From assembly GCA_023390055.1 (NCBI GenBank), contig JAEWDP010000134.1, forward strand, positions 1 through 55,604: a DNA stretch of 55,604 nt. Direction: 5' to 3'. This DNA is from Pseudomonadota bacterium (lineage in GTDB: Bacteria > Pseudomonadota > Alphaproteobacteria > Rhizobiales > Rhizobiaceae). Each line of letters begins with the position of its first letter. Position 1 is the first letter of the stretch. The notes under the pieces were generated by a model. That model ran no database searches and was not told the origin of the DNA. It worked only from the letters and a program-made list of their open reading frames with translations. Position numbers and translations under genes: made by a program. Positions 43,057 to 51,919 of the stretch are shown in pieces.

Positions 43057-43091
43057 GCCGTGCGGGGTTCCAGGTGGCAAGCCCGCACGGC
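43057..43091 (+). terminator. Terminator-like hairpin after the RND pump gene
   Basis: GCCGTGCGGG (43057-43066) and CCCGCACGGC (43082-43091) form a perfect 10-bp stem around a 15-base loop, followed by AATTACG. It ends the efflux operon. The 286 bases between the pump gene and tRNA-Leu contain no gene I can support. Confidence 0.6.
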
Positions 43092-43332
43092 AATTACGAG
43101 GCCAAGGAGAGGAGAGGAGTGGCTGGCCCGACCCGGTCACTTGAAGTATCGGGGACAGGAGATCTGGACGAATTACGGCCTCGACATGCGTGGGATTGAT
43201 TAAGTGTTTGGCAACGGAGGCAGATTAGGCGTCATTCTGACAAGCGTTGCGCATCACCCGTGCGTAGCGTTGAATGATCAAAACATATTGCGAAATCAGG
43301 AAGAGGAACGTTATCAATACGTTCGAGTGGAA

Positions 43333-43419
43333 TGGTGCCCAGAAGAGGACTCGAACCTCCACACCCTTGCGAGTACCAGCACCTGAAGCTGGCGCGTCTA
43401 CCAATTCCGCCATCTGGGC
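43333..43419 (-). tRNA. tRNA-Leu (anticodon CAG)
   Basis: The minus strand gives GCCCAGATGGCGGAATTGG at the 5' end, an anticodon stem CCAGC/GCTGG with loop TTCAGGT (anticodon CAG), a long variable arm, and a T arm GGTTCGAGTCC. The acceptor stem closes with TCTGGGC, discriminator A and encoded CCA. All class II tRNA features are intact. Confidence 0.97.
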
Positions 43420-43548
43420 GACGGAGAGCGATGTACGAGGGCCACCGGCGACTGTCAACAGGCTTTTTGAACTTTCCGTGCCAATGATCGAAAATGGGCG
43501 TTATGGGATCAGCTTGGCCACAGCCGAATATCGCTCAGTTGCCTCCGC

Positions 43549-43833
43549 TCACGTTCCTGTGCGGTCCACATGCCCAAGATCACGCTGTGGGTCGATCACG
43601 TCACGGACACGCTGCTTGAGCTCCTTTGGTCCTGGAAAACCACCATCGCGCTTGCGTTCCCACAGCAGTTCATCGTTGATGCGGATTTCAAAACTACCCC
43701 CAGTTCCCGGGATGAGTGCGATTTCGCTCAAACTGTCGGAAAATGTCTGCAGCAGTTCCTGTGCCATCCAGCCTGCACGCAGCAACCAGCTACATTGCGT
43801 GCAGTAAAGAATGGTGATGCGGTGTTTTTCCAT
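43549..43833 (-). CDS. SelT/SelW/SelH-family (Rdx) thioredoxin-like protein
   Basis: This 94-residue protein has an N-terminal CxxC redox motif (ILYCTQCSWLLRA, C11 and C14), followed by GTGGSFEIRIND and DGGFPGPKELKQRVRD. This is the pattern of the Rdx family, in which a Cys replaces the selenocysteine of animal SelW. The start at MEKHRITILY has AAGGG upstream, and the preceding frame is not family-like. It is a cytosolic redox protein of unknown specific partner. It is divergent from the GFA-type gene. Confidence 0.87.
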   Translation of the reverse strand: MEKHRITILYCTQCSWLLRAGWMAQELLQTFSDSLSEIALIPGTGGSFEIRINDELLWERKRDGGFPGPKELKQRVRDVIDPQRDLGHVDRTGT

Positions 43834-43973
43834 GATTGACCCTTGAGATGGATTGAAAACTGATAGGCAGTCCAAGATTATAGAGCATCGCACTTGTGCC
43901 CCTGATGCAAGTCCTTTCGACGTATGGAATGACCTGCCTGGCTGGATGAGTGTAGGGAGGGAGGAAGGAAGGT

Positions 43974-44459
43974 ATGAGCGAAGTCTTTGAAGGAGGCTGT
44001 TTTTGCGGACGTGTCCGTTACCGTCAGTTTGGCCTTCCGATGTTTATCCAGTGTTGCCACTGCGTTGATTGCCAACGTCAGACCGGTAGCGCCTTTGCCA
44101 TTAACGCACTCATAGAAGCGGAAAGGGTCGAGGTCACCAGCGGCGAGCCGATAATGATCACCTTGCCAACAGACAGCGGGCATCCACACGACGTCTATCG
44201 GTGTAACGAATGTCAAACAGCGCTATGGAGTGATTATGGCCGCCGGGGCTGGATGCGTTTTATGCGGGTGTCTACACTTGACCGCGCCGGAGCGTTCACG
44301 CCGGATGTCCATATTTTCACCCGCTCAAAGCTACCCTGGGTTCAGGTGCCAGAAGGAGTGCGTTCCTTTGAAGACTATTACAGCACAAAGGCGCATTGGC
44401 CCGATGAAAGTCTAGCGCGCCGGGAGGCCGCGCGTCTGAAAGCTGCTGCAGGCCGTTAG
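43974..44459 (+). CDS. GFA-family zinc protein
   Basis: This 161-residue protein of the GFA/Mss4-like fold binds structural and catalytic zinc. The ligands are visible as GGCFCG (C9, C11), CCHCVDC (C28, C30, C33) and YRCNEC (C77, C80). The founding member was described as glutathione-dependent formaldehyde-activating enzyme, but most relatives lack a proven function and that role has been disputed. A GGAAGGAAGG ribosome site precedes the ATG. No formaldehyde genes are nearby, so a cautious family name is used. Confidence 0.87.
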   Translation: MSEVFEGGCFCGRVRYRQFGLPMFIQCCHCVDCQRQTGSAFAINALIEAERVEVTSGEPIMITLPTDSGHPHDVYRCNECQTALWSDYGRRGWMRFMRVSTLDRAGAFTPDVHIFTRSKLPWVQVPEGVRSFEDYYSTKAHWPDESLARREAARLKAAAGR

Positions 44460-44720
44460 GTAGGAGCTTTGCCAGCAAGCATCCATAAACGTCCGGTGTC
44501 GCTGTGATGGCTGGCAAGACAAACGTCCAGAGGCAAGCGTGTTTTCCATTGCATCACGTTTTTGCGAGGACGGCCGGACTATGGCTATTGCCGGTCGGGG
44601 ATTGGTCGCAATTAACATTGGATTCAACCTTTTGCAGTAAGTTTCCGTTAGTATTTTCCGGTCTGCGCGCGTTCTTGCAGTCCCGGGAGCCTTTGGTTGT
44701 TGCGTTGCGTACGGGTTCTC

Positions 44721-45722
44721 ATGCGTTATTCTGCTCTTTGCGCCCTTCTGGCGGCCGGTCTGATACTCTCAAGCTGTTCGTCCAACTCCGGTCCGGAGAG
44801 TCTGGTGGCCGGCCTTCCATCACGCGAAGTCACCAACTCCATCATACCTGTCGCGCCAGTTCCTGTAGATACGGAGCAGCAGGAGGTGCTTGCCTGGTCC
44901 GAGGATGATATTGAGCCCCAGGCCTTCGCCCCCGTGGCAACTTCGGTCGGCATGCCAGTCCCCGCGCAGCGCCCTGTAGCAATGTTGATGCCGGACAGTC
45001 CGGCCGGTACCACGCGCTCCGGTCGTGTGCGCATCTATGGGCAGAAATTCAGCGACGCCCATCCGATCAATTTCGGCAAGGTGAAGCCAAAGCATTATTC
45101 GGTTCACGGTGTCGACGTTTCGCGTTGGCAAGGCGACATTGATTGGGGCAAGCTCAGAACACAAGGCGCCAACTTCGCTTATATCAAGGCAACGGACGGG
45201 GGAGATCATCTCGATCCGATGTTCAAGAAGAACTGGCGCAAGGCGAAGGAAGCGGGTATTCGCCGCGGCGCCTATCACTTTTTCTACTGGTGTCGGCGAG
45301 CAAGCGAACAGGCCGACTGGTTCATCCGAAATGTCCCACGTGATCCAGACGCCCTTCCGCCAGTCTTGGATGTGGAATGGAACGGTGATTCATCTTGCAA
45401 ACGCCGCCCTTCACGCGCTGATGTCCTGGAAAAGATGCAAGTCTTCATGGACAAGTTGGAGCGTCATTATGGCAAACGCCCAGTTATCTACACGGCCCCT
45501 GATTTCTATGACGATAATCTGAAGGGTGCATTCAAGAACCATTCGTTCTGGCTCCGTTCTGTCGCCCAGCACCCATCCAAGGTCTACCCAGGCCGCAATT
45601 GGCTTTTCTGGCAGTATTCGGGTTCCGGCCTGTCACATGGTGTCGATGGCAGGATCGACCTCAATGTATTCAACGGTACAGAAGCGGGTTGGCGCAACTG
45701 GTTGAGGCTTGCATCGAGCTAG
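44721..45722 (+). CDS. GH25 family lysozyme-like lipoprotein
   Basis: This 333-residue protein has a signal peptide with lipobox LILSSC (C19), a 90-residue low-complexity linker and a glycoside hydrolase family 25 domain. The domain shows HGVDVSRWQGDIDW, GANFAYIKATDGGDHLDP, the catalytic DxE in PVLDVEWN and WLFWQYSGSG near the end. GH25 enzymes cleave the MurNAc-GlcNAc bond of peptidoglycan. ATG 44721 places the lipobox correctly, while upstream TTG 44697 adds eight codons. As a lipoprotein it probably remodels the cell wall from the periplasmic side. Confidence 0.92.
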   Translation: MRYSALCALLAAGLILSSCSSNSGPESLVAGLPSREVTNSIIPVAPVPVDTEQQEVLAWSEDDIEPQAFAPVATSVGMPVPAQRPVAMLMPDSPAGTTRSGRVRIYGQKFSDAHPINFGKVKPKHYSVHGVDVSRWQGDIDWGKLRTQGANFAYIKATDGGDHLDPMFKKNWRKAKEAGIRRGAYHFFYWCRRASEQADWFIRNVPRDPDALPPVLDVEWNGDSSCKRRPSRADVLEKMQVFMDKLERHYGKRPVIYTAPDFYDDNLKGAFKNHSFWLRSVAQHPSKVYPGRNWLFWQYSGSGLSHGVDGRIDLNVFNGTEAGWRNWLRLASS

Positions 45723-45724
45723 GT

Positions 45725-45746
45725 CCCGCATTCCCATCGGGTTTTT
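45725..45746 (+). terminator. Possible terminator after the GH25 gene
   Basis: CCCG (45725-45728) and CGGG (45738-45741) can pair around a nine-base loop and are followed by five T residues. The stem is short, but the T-run and its position two bases after the stop make termination plausible. Confidence 0.45.
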
Positions 45747-45896
45747 GCGCTGCTCTTGCCAATTGTAATCTTCCTGATCGAAAACAGGCTTTCGATTTTC
45801 AGGCGCGACATTGAGCCGCCGCTGCCTTGTTGGCTTTGACGCAATGCCAACAAAGATTGTAACCGTTGGAATATCCTGGCTCTTAGAGGAATGGTT

Positions 45897-47414
45897 ATGC
45901 AATCGCGACCGAATGTGCTGATATTGATGGTGGACCAATTGAACGGAACACTATTTCCCGATGGGCCGGCAGACTTCCTCCATGCGCCTCATATGAAGGC
46001 ATTGGCAAGGCGTTCTGTACGTTTTGCGAATGCCTACACAGCAAGCCCGCTTTGCGCGCCGGCGCGCGCGTCCTTCATGTCTGGGCAACTGCCGAACCGG
46101 ACACGTGTCTATGACAATGCGGCGGAATTCTCCTCCGACATTCCAACCTATGCGCACCATTTACGTCGCGCCGGCTATCAGACAGCACTCTCGGGAAAGA
46201 TGCATTTTGTCGGTCCAGATCAATTACATGGTTTTGAGGAACGGCTGACGACGGACATCTATCCTGCCGATTTTGGATGGACACCAGACTATACCAAGCC
46301 CGGGGAGCGGATCGACTGGTGGTATCACAATCTCGGCTCGGTGACCGGAGCAGGCGTGGCTGAGATAACCAACCAGATGGAGTATGATGACGAGGTCGCC
46401 TATAACGCGGTTCGTAAACTCTATGATCTTTCCCGTGGGCATGATGAACGTCCCTGGTGCCTGACCGTCAGTTTCACCCATCCGCATGACCCCTATGTTG
46501 CACGACGCAGGTTCTGGGATCTCTATGAGGATTGCCCCGAGCTCGATCCGGCAGGCCCGGCGATTTCCTACGACGAGCAGGATTCCCATTCAAAGCGTCT
46601 GATGGATGCCTGTGAGCATAAAGCGTTCAACATTACTCATGAAGACGTTCGGCGTGCCCGTCGCGGCTATTTTGCCAATATCTCGTACATTGATGAAAAG
46701 GTCGGTGAAATCCTCGACGTGCTTGAACGGACCCGCATGGCAAAGGATACAGCAATCGTTGTCGTATCCGACCATGGAGACATGCTGGGCGAGCGTGGTT
46801 TGTGGTTCAAGATGACGTTTCTCGAAGGTTCCGCTCGCGTACCCCTGATGATTGCTGCTCCTGGTTGGCAGCCTCGGCGGATCGATACGCCGGTTTCAGC
46901 TCTCGATGTCTGCCCGACGGTTGCCGCGATTGCAGGTGTTGATATTGGTAGCCTGAAGCCCTGGATTGATGGCGAGGATCTGACGCTCCTTGCGGCAGGC
47001 CGGGCTGGACGATCTCCGGTTCCGATGGAGTACGCCGCAGAAGGGTCGATCACGCCGTTGGTCGCCATTCGCGACGGTCGCTACAAGCTCACCATATGCC
47101 AGGCCGACCAGCCGATCCTGGTGGATCTCGATAATGATCCCTCGGAAATCCACAATCTCGCTGATGACCCCTCCCATGCGGATGCGCTGCGGCGTCTTTC
47201 AGCGCTTGCGGCCGATCGCTGGGACCTTGCCCGTTATGATGCGGCAGTTCGCGAAAGCCAGGCGCGCCGGCATGTCGTCTATGCTGCATTGAGGAATGGT
47301 GCCTACTATCCATGGGACTACCAGCCGCTGCAACGCGCTTCCGAACGTTACATGCGCAATCATATGGATCTCAACCTCCTCGAGGAGGGGCAACGTTTTC
47401 CTCGCGGGGAATAG
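45897..47414 (+). CDS. betC: Choline sulfatase
   Basis: This sulfatase of about 505 residues converts choline-O-sulfate to choline and sulfate. It begins with NVLILMVDQLNGTLFPDG, the BetC metal-binding start, and carries the sulfatase signature SPLCAPARASFMSGQ. In that signature, Cys53 would be oxidised to formylglycine. SDHGDMLGERGLWFKMTF supplies further metal and active-site residues. The BetC C-terminal extension (GAYYPWDYQPLQRASERYMR) is also seen. ATG 45897 has AGAGGA eight bases upstream; ATG 45891 is an alternative. The usual betI/betB/betA neighbours are absent, so this is a stand-alone copy. No signal peptide, hence cytosolic. Confidence 0.93.
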   Translation: MQSRPNVLILMVDQLNGTLFPDGPADFLHAPHMKALARRSVRFANAYTASPLCAPARASFMSGQLPNRTRVYDNAAEFSSDIPTYAHHLRRAGYQTALSGKMHFVGPDQLHGFEERLTTDIYPADFGWTPDYTKPGERIDWWYHNLGSVTGAGVAEITNQMEYDDEVAYNAVRKLYDLSRGHDERPWCLTVSFTHPHDPYVARRRFWDLYEDCPELDPAGPAISYDEQDSHSKRLMDACEHKAFNITHEDVRRARRGYFANISYIDEKVGEILDVLERTRMAKDTAIVVVSDHGDMLGERGLWFKMTFLEGSARVPLMIAAPGWQPRRIDTPVSALDVCPTVAAIAGVDIGSLKPWIDGEDLTLLAAGRAGRSPVPMEYAAEGSITPLVAIRDGRYKLTICQADQPILVDLDNDPSEIHNLADDPSHADALRRLSALAADRWDLARYDAAVRESQARRHVVYAALRNGAYYPWDYQPLQRASERYMRNHMDLNLLEEGQRFPRGE

Positions 47415-47503
47415 GACTAAAGGCGCAGCATGAACTTTTCGATCGCGCGGAACAAATTTCCGTGACTATCCGTTTCTCTGCCAGGTTAAACGGAGAATGA
47501 ACC

Positions 47504-47827
47504 ATGACCTATGATCCGAATGACAATCGCCCGGACCTTCGCGACCAGCGACCGGACCTCGTGACCAACAATGTCGGTTCGCGCAGTAGCGGCGCCTCGT
47601 GGGTGCCGTGGGTGGCTGTATTGGCCGTCCTTCTGGTTGGCATATTTATCTGGGGAAGCATGGGCGGTGGTGAGCCGGGTACCGATCCTGCAACAACGTC
47701 CTCGACGACCGGGGAGATGAATGATGCGCCGGCATCTGATCCGCTCGCGCCTGCTGCGCCGGCGCCTGGTGGAGCTGCCGACGACGTTGCTCCGGCGACA
47801 CCGCCAGCTGGTGGTGATGGCGGTTAA
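47504..47827 (+). CDS. Single-pass membrane protein with Ala/Pro-rich tail
   Basis: This 107-residue protein has a polar N-terminus with two PDL repeats (RPDLRDQRPDL), one membrane helix (about 33-50, WVPWVAVLAVLLVGIFIWG) and a low-complexity tail of Ala, Pro, Gly, Asp and Thr. It has no cysteine or catalytic motif. ACGGAG lies before the ATG. Similar short proteins are common in rhizobia but I know no function. It converges with lepA across a strong hairpin. Confidence 0.65.
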   Translation: MTYDPNDNRPDLRDQRPDLVTNNVGSRSSGASWVPWVAVLAVLLVGIFIWGSMGGGEPGTDPATTSSTTGEMNDAPASDPLAPAAPAPGGAADDVAPATPPAGGDGG

Positions 47828-47850
47828 GTAGAACTGCGAGAACTTTACAT

Positions 47851-47878
47851 TCGCCACCCGTCTCTGGTCGGGTGGCGA
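47851..47878. terminator. Bidirectional terminator-like hairpin before lepA 3' end
   Basis: TCGCCACCCG (47851-47860) and CGGGTGGCGA (47869-47878) form a perfect 10-bp stem around an 8-base loop. It lies between two convergent genes, as expected for a shared terminator. U-tracts are weak in both directions. Confidence 0.55.
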
Positions 47879-47922
47879 TCGTCTTCACGACCAGCGGTCA
47901 ATCATAATTTGCTCGCCGATCG

Positions 47923-49743
47923 TTACTCGTCGCCCATTTTAAGCGCTGCAATAAACGCTTCCTGCGGAATCTCGACCTTGCCGAACTGCCGCATACGTTT
48001 CTTGCCTTCTTTCTGCTTGTCGAGCAGCTTGCGTTTGCGGGTGGCATCACCACCATAGCACTTGGCGGTGACGTCCTTGCGAAGCGCGCGAACCGTTTCG
48101 CGCGCGATTACCTTGCCACCAATTGCAGCCTGGATCGGGATCTGGAACATGTGTGGCGGGATGAGTTCCTTGAGCTTTTCACACATGCCGCGGCCACGCC
48201 GATCCGCTGCCGAGCGGTGGACGAGCATGGAAAGTGCGTCAACGGGATCGCCGTTGACAAGGATGGACATCTTCACGAGGTCCCCGGCGCGATAGTCCGT
48301 GATATTGTAATCGAAGGATGCATAGCCCTTTGATATCGACTTCAACCGATCATAGAAGTCGAAGACGACCTCGTTGAGCGGTAGCTCGTAGGTGATCATC
48401 GCGCGGTTACCGATATATGTCAGTTCCGTCTGGACACCGCGGCGATCCTGGCAAAGCTTGAGGATGCCTCCGAGATACTCGTCGGGTGCCATGATCGTGG
48501 CCCTGATCCATGGTTCCCGGATTTCGCCAATCTTCACCACGTCGGGCATGTCGGCCGGGTTATGGAGATCCTTTTCGCTCCCGTCCGTCATTGTCATCTG
48601 GTAGACAACGGAAGGTGCGGTGGCGACGAGGTCGAGATTGAATTCGCGCTCCAGCCGCTCCTGAATGATCTCCAAGTGTAGCAGGCCAAGGAAGCCGCAG
48701 CGAAATCCAAAACCAAGGGCTGCAGACGATTCCATCTCGAAGGAGAAGGAAGCGTCGTTGAGACGCAGCTTTCCCATGGCGGAGCGTAGATCTTCGAAGT
48801 CGGCCGCATCAACCGGGAAAAGGCCGCAAAAGACCACTGGCTGTGCGGGTTTGAAACCGGGAAGCGCCTCGCTTGTCGGGCGCCGGTCGTCCGTAATCGT
48901 ATCGCCAACACGGGTATCGGCCACTTCCTTTATGGATGCCGTGATGACGCCGATTTCGCCGGGACCAAGAGAATCCACCTGCAGCATCTTCGGGGTGAGG
49001 ATGCCAACGCGCTCGACGGAATAGCGGGCGCCTGTGCCCATCATACGGATCTGCTGACCCTTGGTCAGGACGCCATCGAGAATACGCACGAGGACCATGA
49101 CGCCAAGATATGTGTCATACCAGGAATCAACCAGCAGCGCTTTCAGGGGTCCCTTTTCCCCACCCTCGCTCTTTGGTGCCGGCAGGCGATGAACGATTGC
49201 CTCCAGCACATCTGGGATGCCAAGTCCCGTCTTTGCAGAGATCATGACGGCATCGGATGCGTCGATACCGATGACTTCTTCGATTTGCTCCTTGATGCGA
49301 TCGGGCTCGGCGGCGGGCAGGTCGATCTTGTTCAGGACCGTGACAAGCTCGTGGTCGTTGTCAATTGCCTGGTAGACGTTGGCAAGTGTCTGGGCTTCGA
49401 CGCCCTGGCTGGCATCAACGACAAGCAGGGAACCTTCACAGGCAGATAGCGAACGCGACACTTCGTACGCGAAGTCGACATGGCCGGGAGTGTCGATGAG
49501 ATTGAGCACATACGTCTCACCGTTTTGCGCCTTGTAGTGCAAGCGCACGGTCTGTGCCTTGATGGTGATACCGCGCTCGCGTTCGATGTCCATCGAATCC
49601 AAGACCTGTTGCGACATCTCGCGTTCGGCGAGGCCGCCGGTCATCTGGATCAGTCGGTCGGCCAGTGTCGACTTGCCATGGTCGATGTGGGCGACGATAG
49701 AGAAATTGCGGATGTGGTCGAGGGATATATGATCGGTGCTCAT
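47923..49743 (-). CDS. lepA: Elongation factor 4 (LepA)
   Basis: This 606-residue ribosome-associated GTPase assists translation under stress. It shows G1 AHIDHGKSTL, the switch region ERERGITIKAQTVRL, G3 DTPGHVDF, G4 LNKIDLP and G5 SAKTGLGI. After domains II and III comes the LepA-specific C-terminus (YRAGDLVKMSILVNGDPVDAL and GGDATRKRKLLDKQKEGKKRM). The length and motifs are those of an intact LepA. It is transcribed alone, with 82 bases to the next gene upstream. Confidence 0.97.
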   Translation of the reverse strand: MSTDHISLDHIRNFSIVAHIDHGKSTLADRLIQMTGGLAEREMSQQVLDSMDIERERGITIKAQTVRLHYKAQNGETYVLNLIDTPGHVDFAYEVSRSLSACEGSLLVVDASQGVEAQTLANVYQAIDNDHELVTVLNKIDLPAAEPDRIKEQIEEVIGIDASDAVMISAKTGLGIPDVLEAIVHRLPAPKSEGGEKGPLKALLVDSWYDTYLGVMVLVRILDGVLTKGQQIRMMGTGARYSVERVGILTPKMLQVDSLGPGEIGVITASIKEVADTRVGDTITDDRRPTSEALPGFKPAQPVVFCGLFPVDAADFEDLRSAMGKLRLNDASFSFEMESSAALGFGFRCGFLGLLHLEIIQERLEREFNLDLVATAPSVVYQMTMTDGSEKDLHNPADMPDVVKIGEIREPWIRATIMAPDEYLGGILKLCQDRRGVQTELTYIGNRAMITYELPLNEVVFDFYDRLKSISKGYASFDYNITDYRAGDLVKMSILVNGDPVDALSMLVHRSAADRRGRGMCEKLKELIPPHMFQIPIQAAIGGKVIARETVRALRKDVTAKCYGGDATRKRKLLDKQKEGKKRMRQFGKVEIPQEAFIAALKMGDE

Positions 49744-49825
49744 GGCTCGCGCATATAGCAGTGAGCGAGAGCCTCGCCTAGCGGGTAATGCAGGGCTTTT
49801 AAGATAAATACGCGGCTTTTCGACT

Positions 49826-50689
49826 TCAAAACTGCTCAGGCCAGTCGCGGTGGGTCGTGACCTGCCCCTCTGTCCTCAGTCGCGTGACGTCAGCGAGGTC
49901 TATATCGACGATCAGCCAGGACGTTTTCTCTACTGTGTTGGAAGGGCTTTCTGCAAAGATGCCTGATGCGGGCATGCCGTAGTCGGAGGGAACGTAAAGG
50001 GCAGCTCGCCCGTGGTTTTCGTCGAGTGCCGGCGACCACGCCACCTTCCCGGCTGTTGGAGAAGATAACACGGCATACTGGTTTTCCAGGGCTCGCGCCT
50101 GAGCTCCGATGCGCACGCGATAGCTTCCGGCAGGGGTATCCGTGCATGATGGGGCCAGCACCAATACAGCACCGAGCTCACAAAGCTTGCGGCCAAGCAT
50201 CGGGAACTCGTTGTCATAACATACAAGAATGCCGAGCTTGCCGATCGCGGTTTGAAAGGTGCGTAATCCCTCAACGCCCGCGGCAATTCCCCATTGCTCA
50301 CGTTCGAAGCGCGTCATGATCTGCTTATCCTGATGCCCGATCATCCCTTCAGGGCCAAACAGCCAGGCGCGATTACGATACTGGCCATCCGGATCACGGA
50401 CCGGTACTGTGCCAGGCTGCAGGATGATCTTGTGTTTTTGCGCAAGCTTTTCGCACAGCGCGAGCCAATTGGGGATCAGTGACTGTATGCCGCTGATTGA
50501 ACCGACGAGGTCTGTACGTGCAGCGTCATCCAGTTGGCCGGCCAGTGCGAGGCCCGCATATTCCGGCAAAAGCAGCAAATCTGCGCCTTGGGTTGCAGCA
50601 TCATCGATGAGCTCGGCAAGGTGGTGGGCATAATTATCCCAGGATGTGATCAGTGGAATCGCATACTGGCAGCTGGCGAGCTTGATCAT
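49826..50689 (-). CDS. Nitrilase-superfamily carbon-nitrogen hydrolase
   Basis: This 287-residue cytosolic amidase-like enzyme has the nitrilase triad: Glu43 in LLPEYAG, Lys121 in GHQDKQIMTRFE and Cys156 in ILVCYDNEFP. ATG 50689 overlaps the stop of the GNAT gene upstream (ATGA), so the two are translationally coupled. The frame upstream of that ATG overlaps the GNAT gene in another frame and is rejected. The coupling to an acetyltransferase suggests both act on the same small amine or amide. The substrate cannot be inferred from motifs. Confidence 0.9.
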   Translation of the reverse strand: MIKLASCQYAIPLITSWDNYAHHLAELIDDAATQGADLLLLPEYAGLALAGQLDDAARTDLVGSISGIQSLIPNWLALCEKLAQKHKIILQPGTVPVRDPDGQYRNRAWLFGPEGMIGHQDKQIMTRFEREQWGIAAGVEGLRTFQTAIGKLGILVCYDNEFPMLGRKLCELGAVLVLAPSCTDTPAGSYRVRIGAQARALENQYAVLSSPTAGKVAWSPALDENHGRAALYVPSDYGMPASGIFAESPSNTVEKTSWLIVDIDLADVTRLRTEGQVTTHRDWPEQF

Positions 50690-51297
50690 GGGCGAAGGTC
50701 CTTGATCCAGAAGGAAAGTGGTTTCGGGCTTTCGGCGTCCTCGTCGAGATCGCGCCAGGTGAATGCCGTACGCAGTTCCTTGTGATGGCGATAACCACGG
50801 CTTTTCCAGAAGTGATCGAGCGGCACGTATCCTTCTGGACGGCGTGGATGGTCGACCGGACGCTCGACGGCGCAAAAGGTTGTGAACGGGAGCCCCAGCC
50901 GATTTGCGTGAGCCTCACGCTCGGCAAAGAATGCCTTGCCGAAACCACGGCCACGGTAGTCTGCCAGAAGGACACTTTCGCCGAAGTAGAAATAGTCGGC
51001 GGGGTCACGACCGGTTTTGATGAAAGGCTCTTTCACCTCGTCGGTCTCGGCCGACATTGGCGCACCGGTCGAGGCGCCGACGACACTGTGTCCGTCGAAG
51101 GCAAGAACAAATATGGCGCCTTCTGATTTCGCGTAAGTCGCAAGATACCTTTGCTCGTAGACGAGATCACCGTCGTAGAGGTAGGGAAAAGCACGGAAGA
51201 CAACGATCCGGAGCCGCGCGACATCGTCAATGTAATTGGCGATGTCGGCGCTGGAAAAGCTCTTGATTTCCAAAGTTGTGGGTTGTTTCTTATACAT
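50686..51297 (-). CDS. GNAT-family N-acetyltransferase
   Basis: This 203-residue protein has the GNAT fold. The acetyl-CoA binding motif A is FYFGESVLLADYRGRGFGKAF, split here as FGESVLLADY and RGRGFGKAF (Arg/Gly pyrophosphate loop). An N-terminal strand-helix region (SADIANYIDDVARLRI) precedes it. Start at MYKKQPTTLEIKSF; a longer frame runs 74 codons upstream but overlaps the divergent SnoaL gene region and looks non-coding. It is co-transcribed with the nitrilase-like gene and divergent from the SnoaL-like gene. Confidence 0.87.
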   Translation of the reverse strand: MYKKQPTTLEIKSFSSADIANYIDDVARLRIVVFRAFPYLYDGDLVYEQRYLATYAKSEGAIFVLAFDGHSVVGASTGAPMSAETDEVKEPFIKTGRDPADYFYFGESVLLADYRGRGFGKAFFAEREAHANRLGLPFTTFCAVERPVDHPRRPEGYVPLDHFWKSRGYRHHKELRTAFTWRDLDEDAESPKPLSFWIKDLRP

Positions 51298-51363
51298 TTG
51301 CTGACAGGTATATCCGCGACAGGGATTCAATCCAAGCCACCATGCGACAACGGGACCTCTTCC

Positions 51364-51765
51364 ATGAACACTGCAGATACAATCCGTGCTTATTATGAAG
51401 CATTCAATGGTCAGGACATGGATGCTTTTCTGGCTCTTCTGACGGATGATGTCGTACACGATATCAACCAGGGCGAACGGCAGGAAGGTAAGGCGGCTTT
51501 TGCAAAGTTCATGGCTCATATGAACCGCTGCTATCGCGAGCGGCTGAGTGATGTCGTCATTATGGCAAGCGAAGACGGCAAGCGCGCGAGTGCGGAGTTT
51601 ATTGTCAATGGCGAGTATCTCGTGACGGACGAGGGGTTGCCTGAGGCAAAGGGGCAGAAATACCGCCTTCCTGCAGGCGCATTTTTCGATGTACGGGACG
51701 GTAAAGTAGCGCGCGTCACCAACTACTATAATCTCAGCGATTGGATTGCTCAGGTGGATGGTTGA
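51364..51765 (+). CDS. SnoaL-like (ketosteroid-isomerase-related) protein
   Basis: This 133-residue protein has the NTF2-like cone fold: N-terminal helix ADTIRAYYEAFNGQDMDAFL, then DDVVHDINQGERQEGKAAF and terminal strands GAFFDVRDGKVARVTNYYNL. It matches the TIGR02096-type ketosteroid-isomerase-related group. Asp and Glu residues line the likely pocket, but substrate is unknown. ATG 51364 fits the family start; open codons upstream overlap the GNAT gene. It diverges from the GNAT/nitrilase pair by only 66 bases. As I recall, these three families often neighbour each other in rhizobia, suggesting one pathway. Confidence 0.87.
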   Translation: MNTADTIRAYYEAFNGQDMDAFLALLTDDVVHDINQGERQEGKAAFAKFMAHMNRCYRERLSDVVIMASEDGKRASAEFIVNGEYLVTDEGLPEAKGQKYRLPAGAFFDVRDGKVARVTNYYNLSDWIAQVDG

Positions 51766-51919
51766 TTTTTTCGGTTGGCATTTTGTTTGCCCGCCTTACC
51801 CACGGGAACGTCCGCACGTGGATACAGGGCAGACTTTGACTTTGTAATCCGACGCACTGCTCTGCACGTTATGCGGTGATACGCGATCGCGGCTGTAATT
51901 TTCGGCGAAATGACGAACA

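Noticed and set aside
43060..43203. Short open frames after the RND pump, one with KYRGQEIWTNYGLDMRGID and one starting at GTG 43119 after a GGAGAGGAG run
   Set aside because: Two competing short frames, no recognised family, and the first overlaps the terminator hairpin. I could not choose between chance and a remnant.
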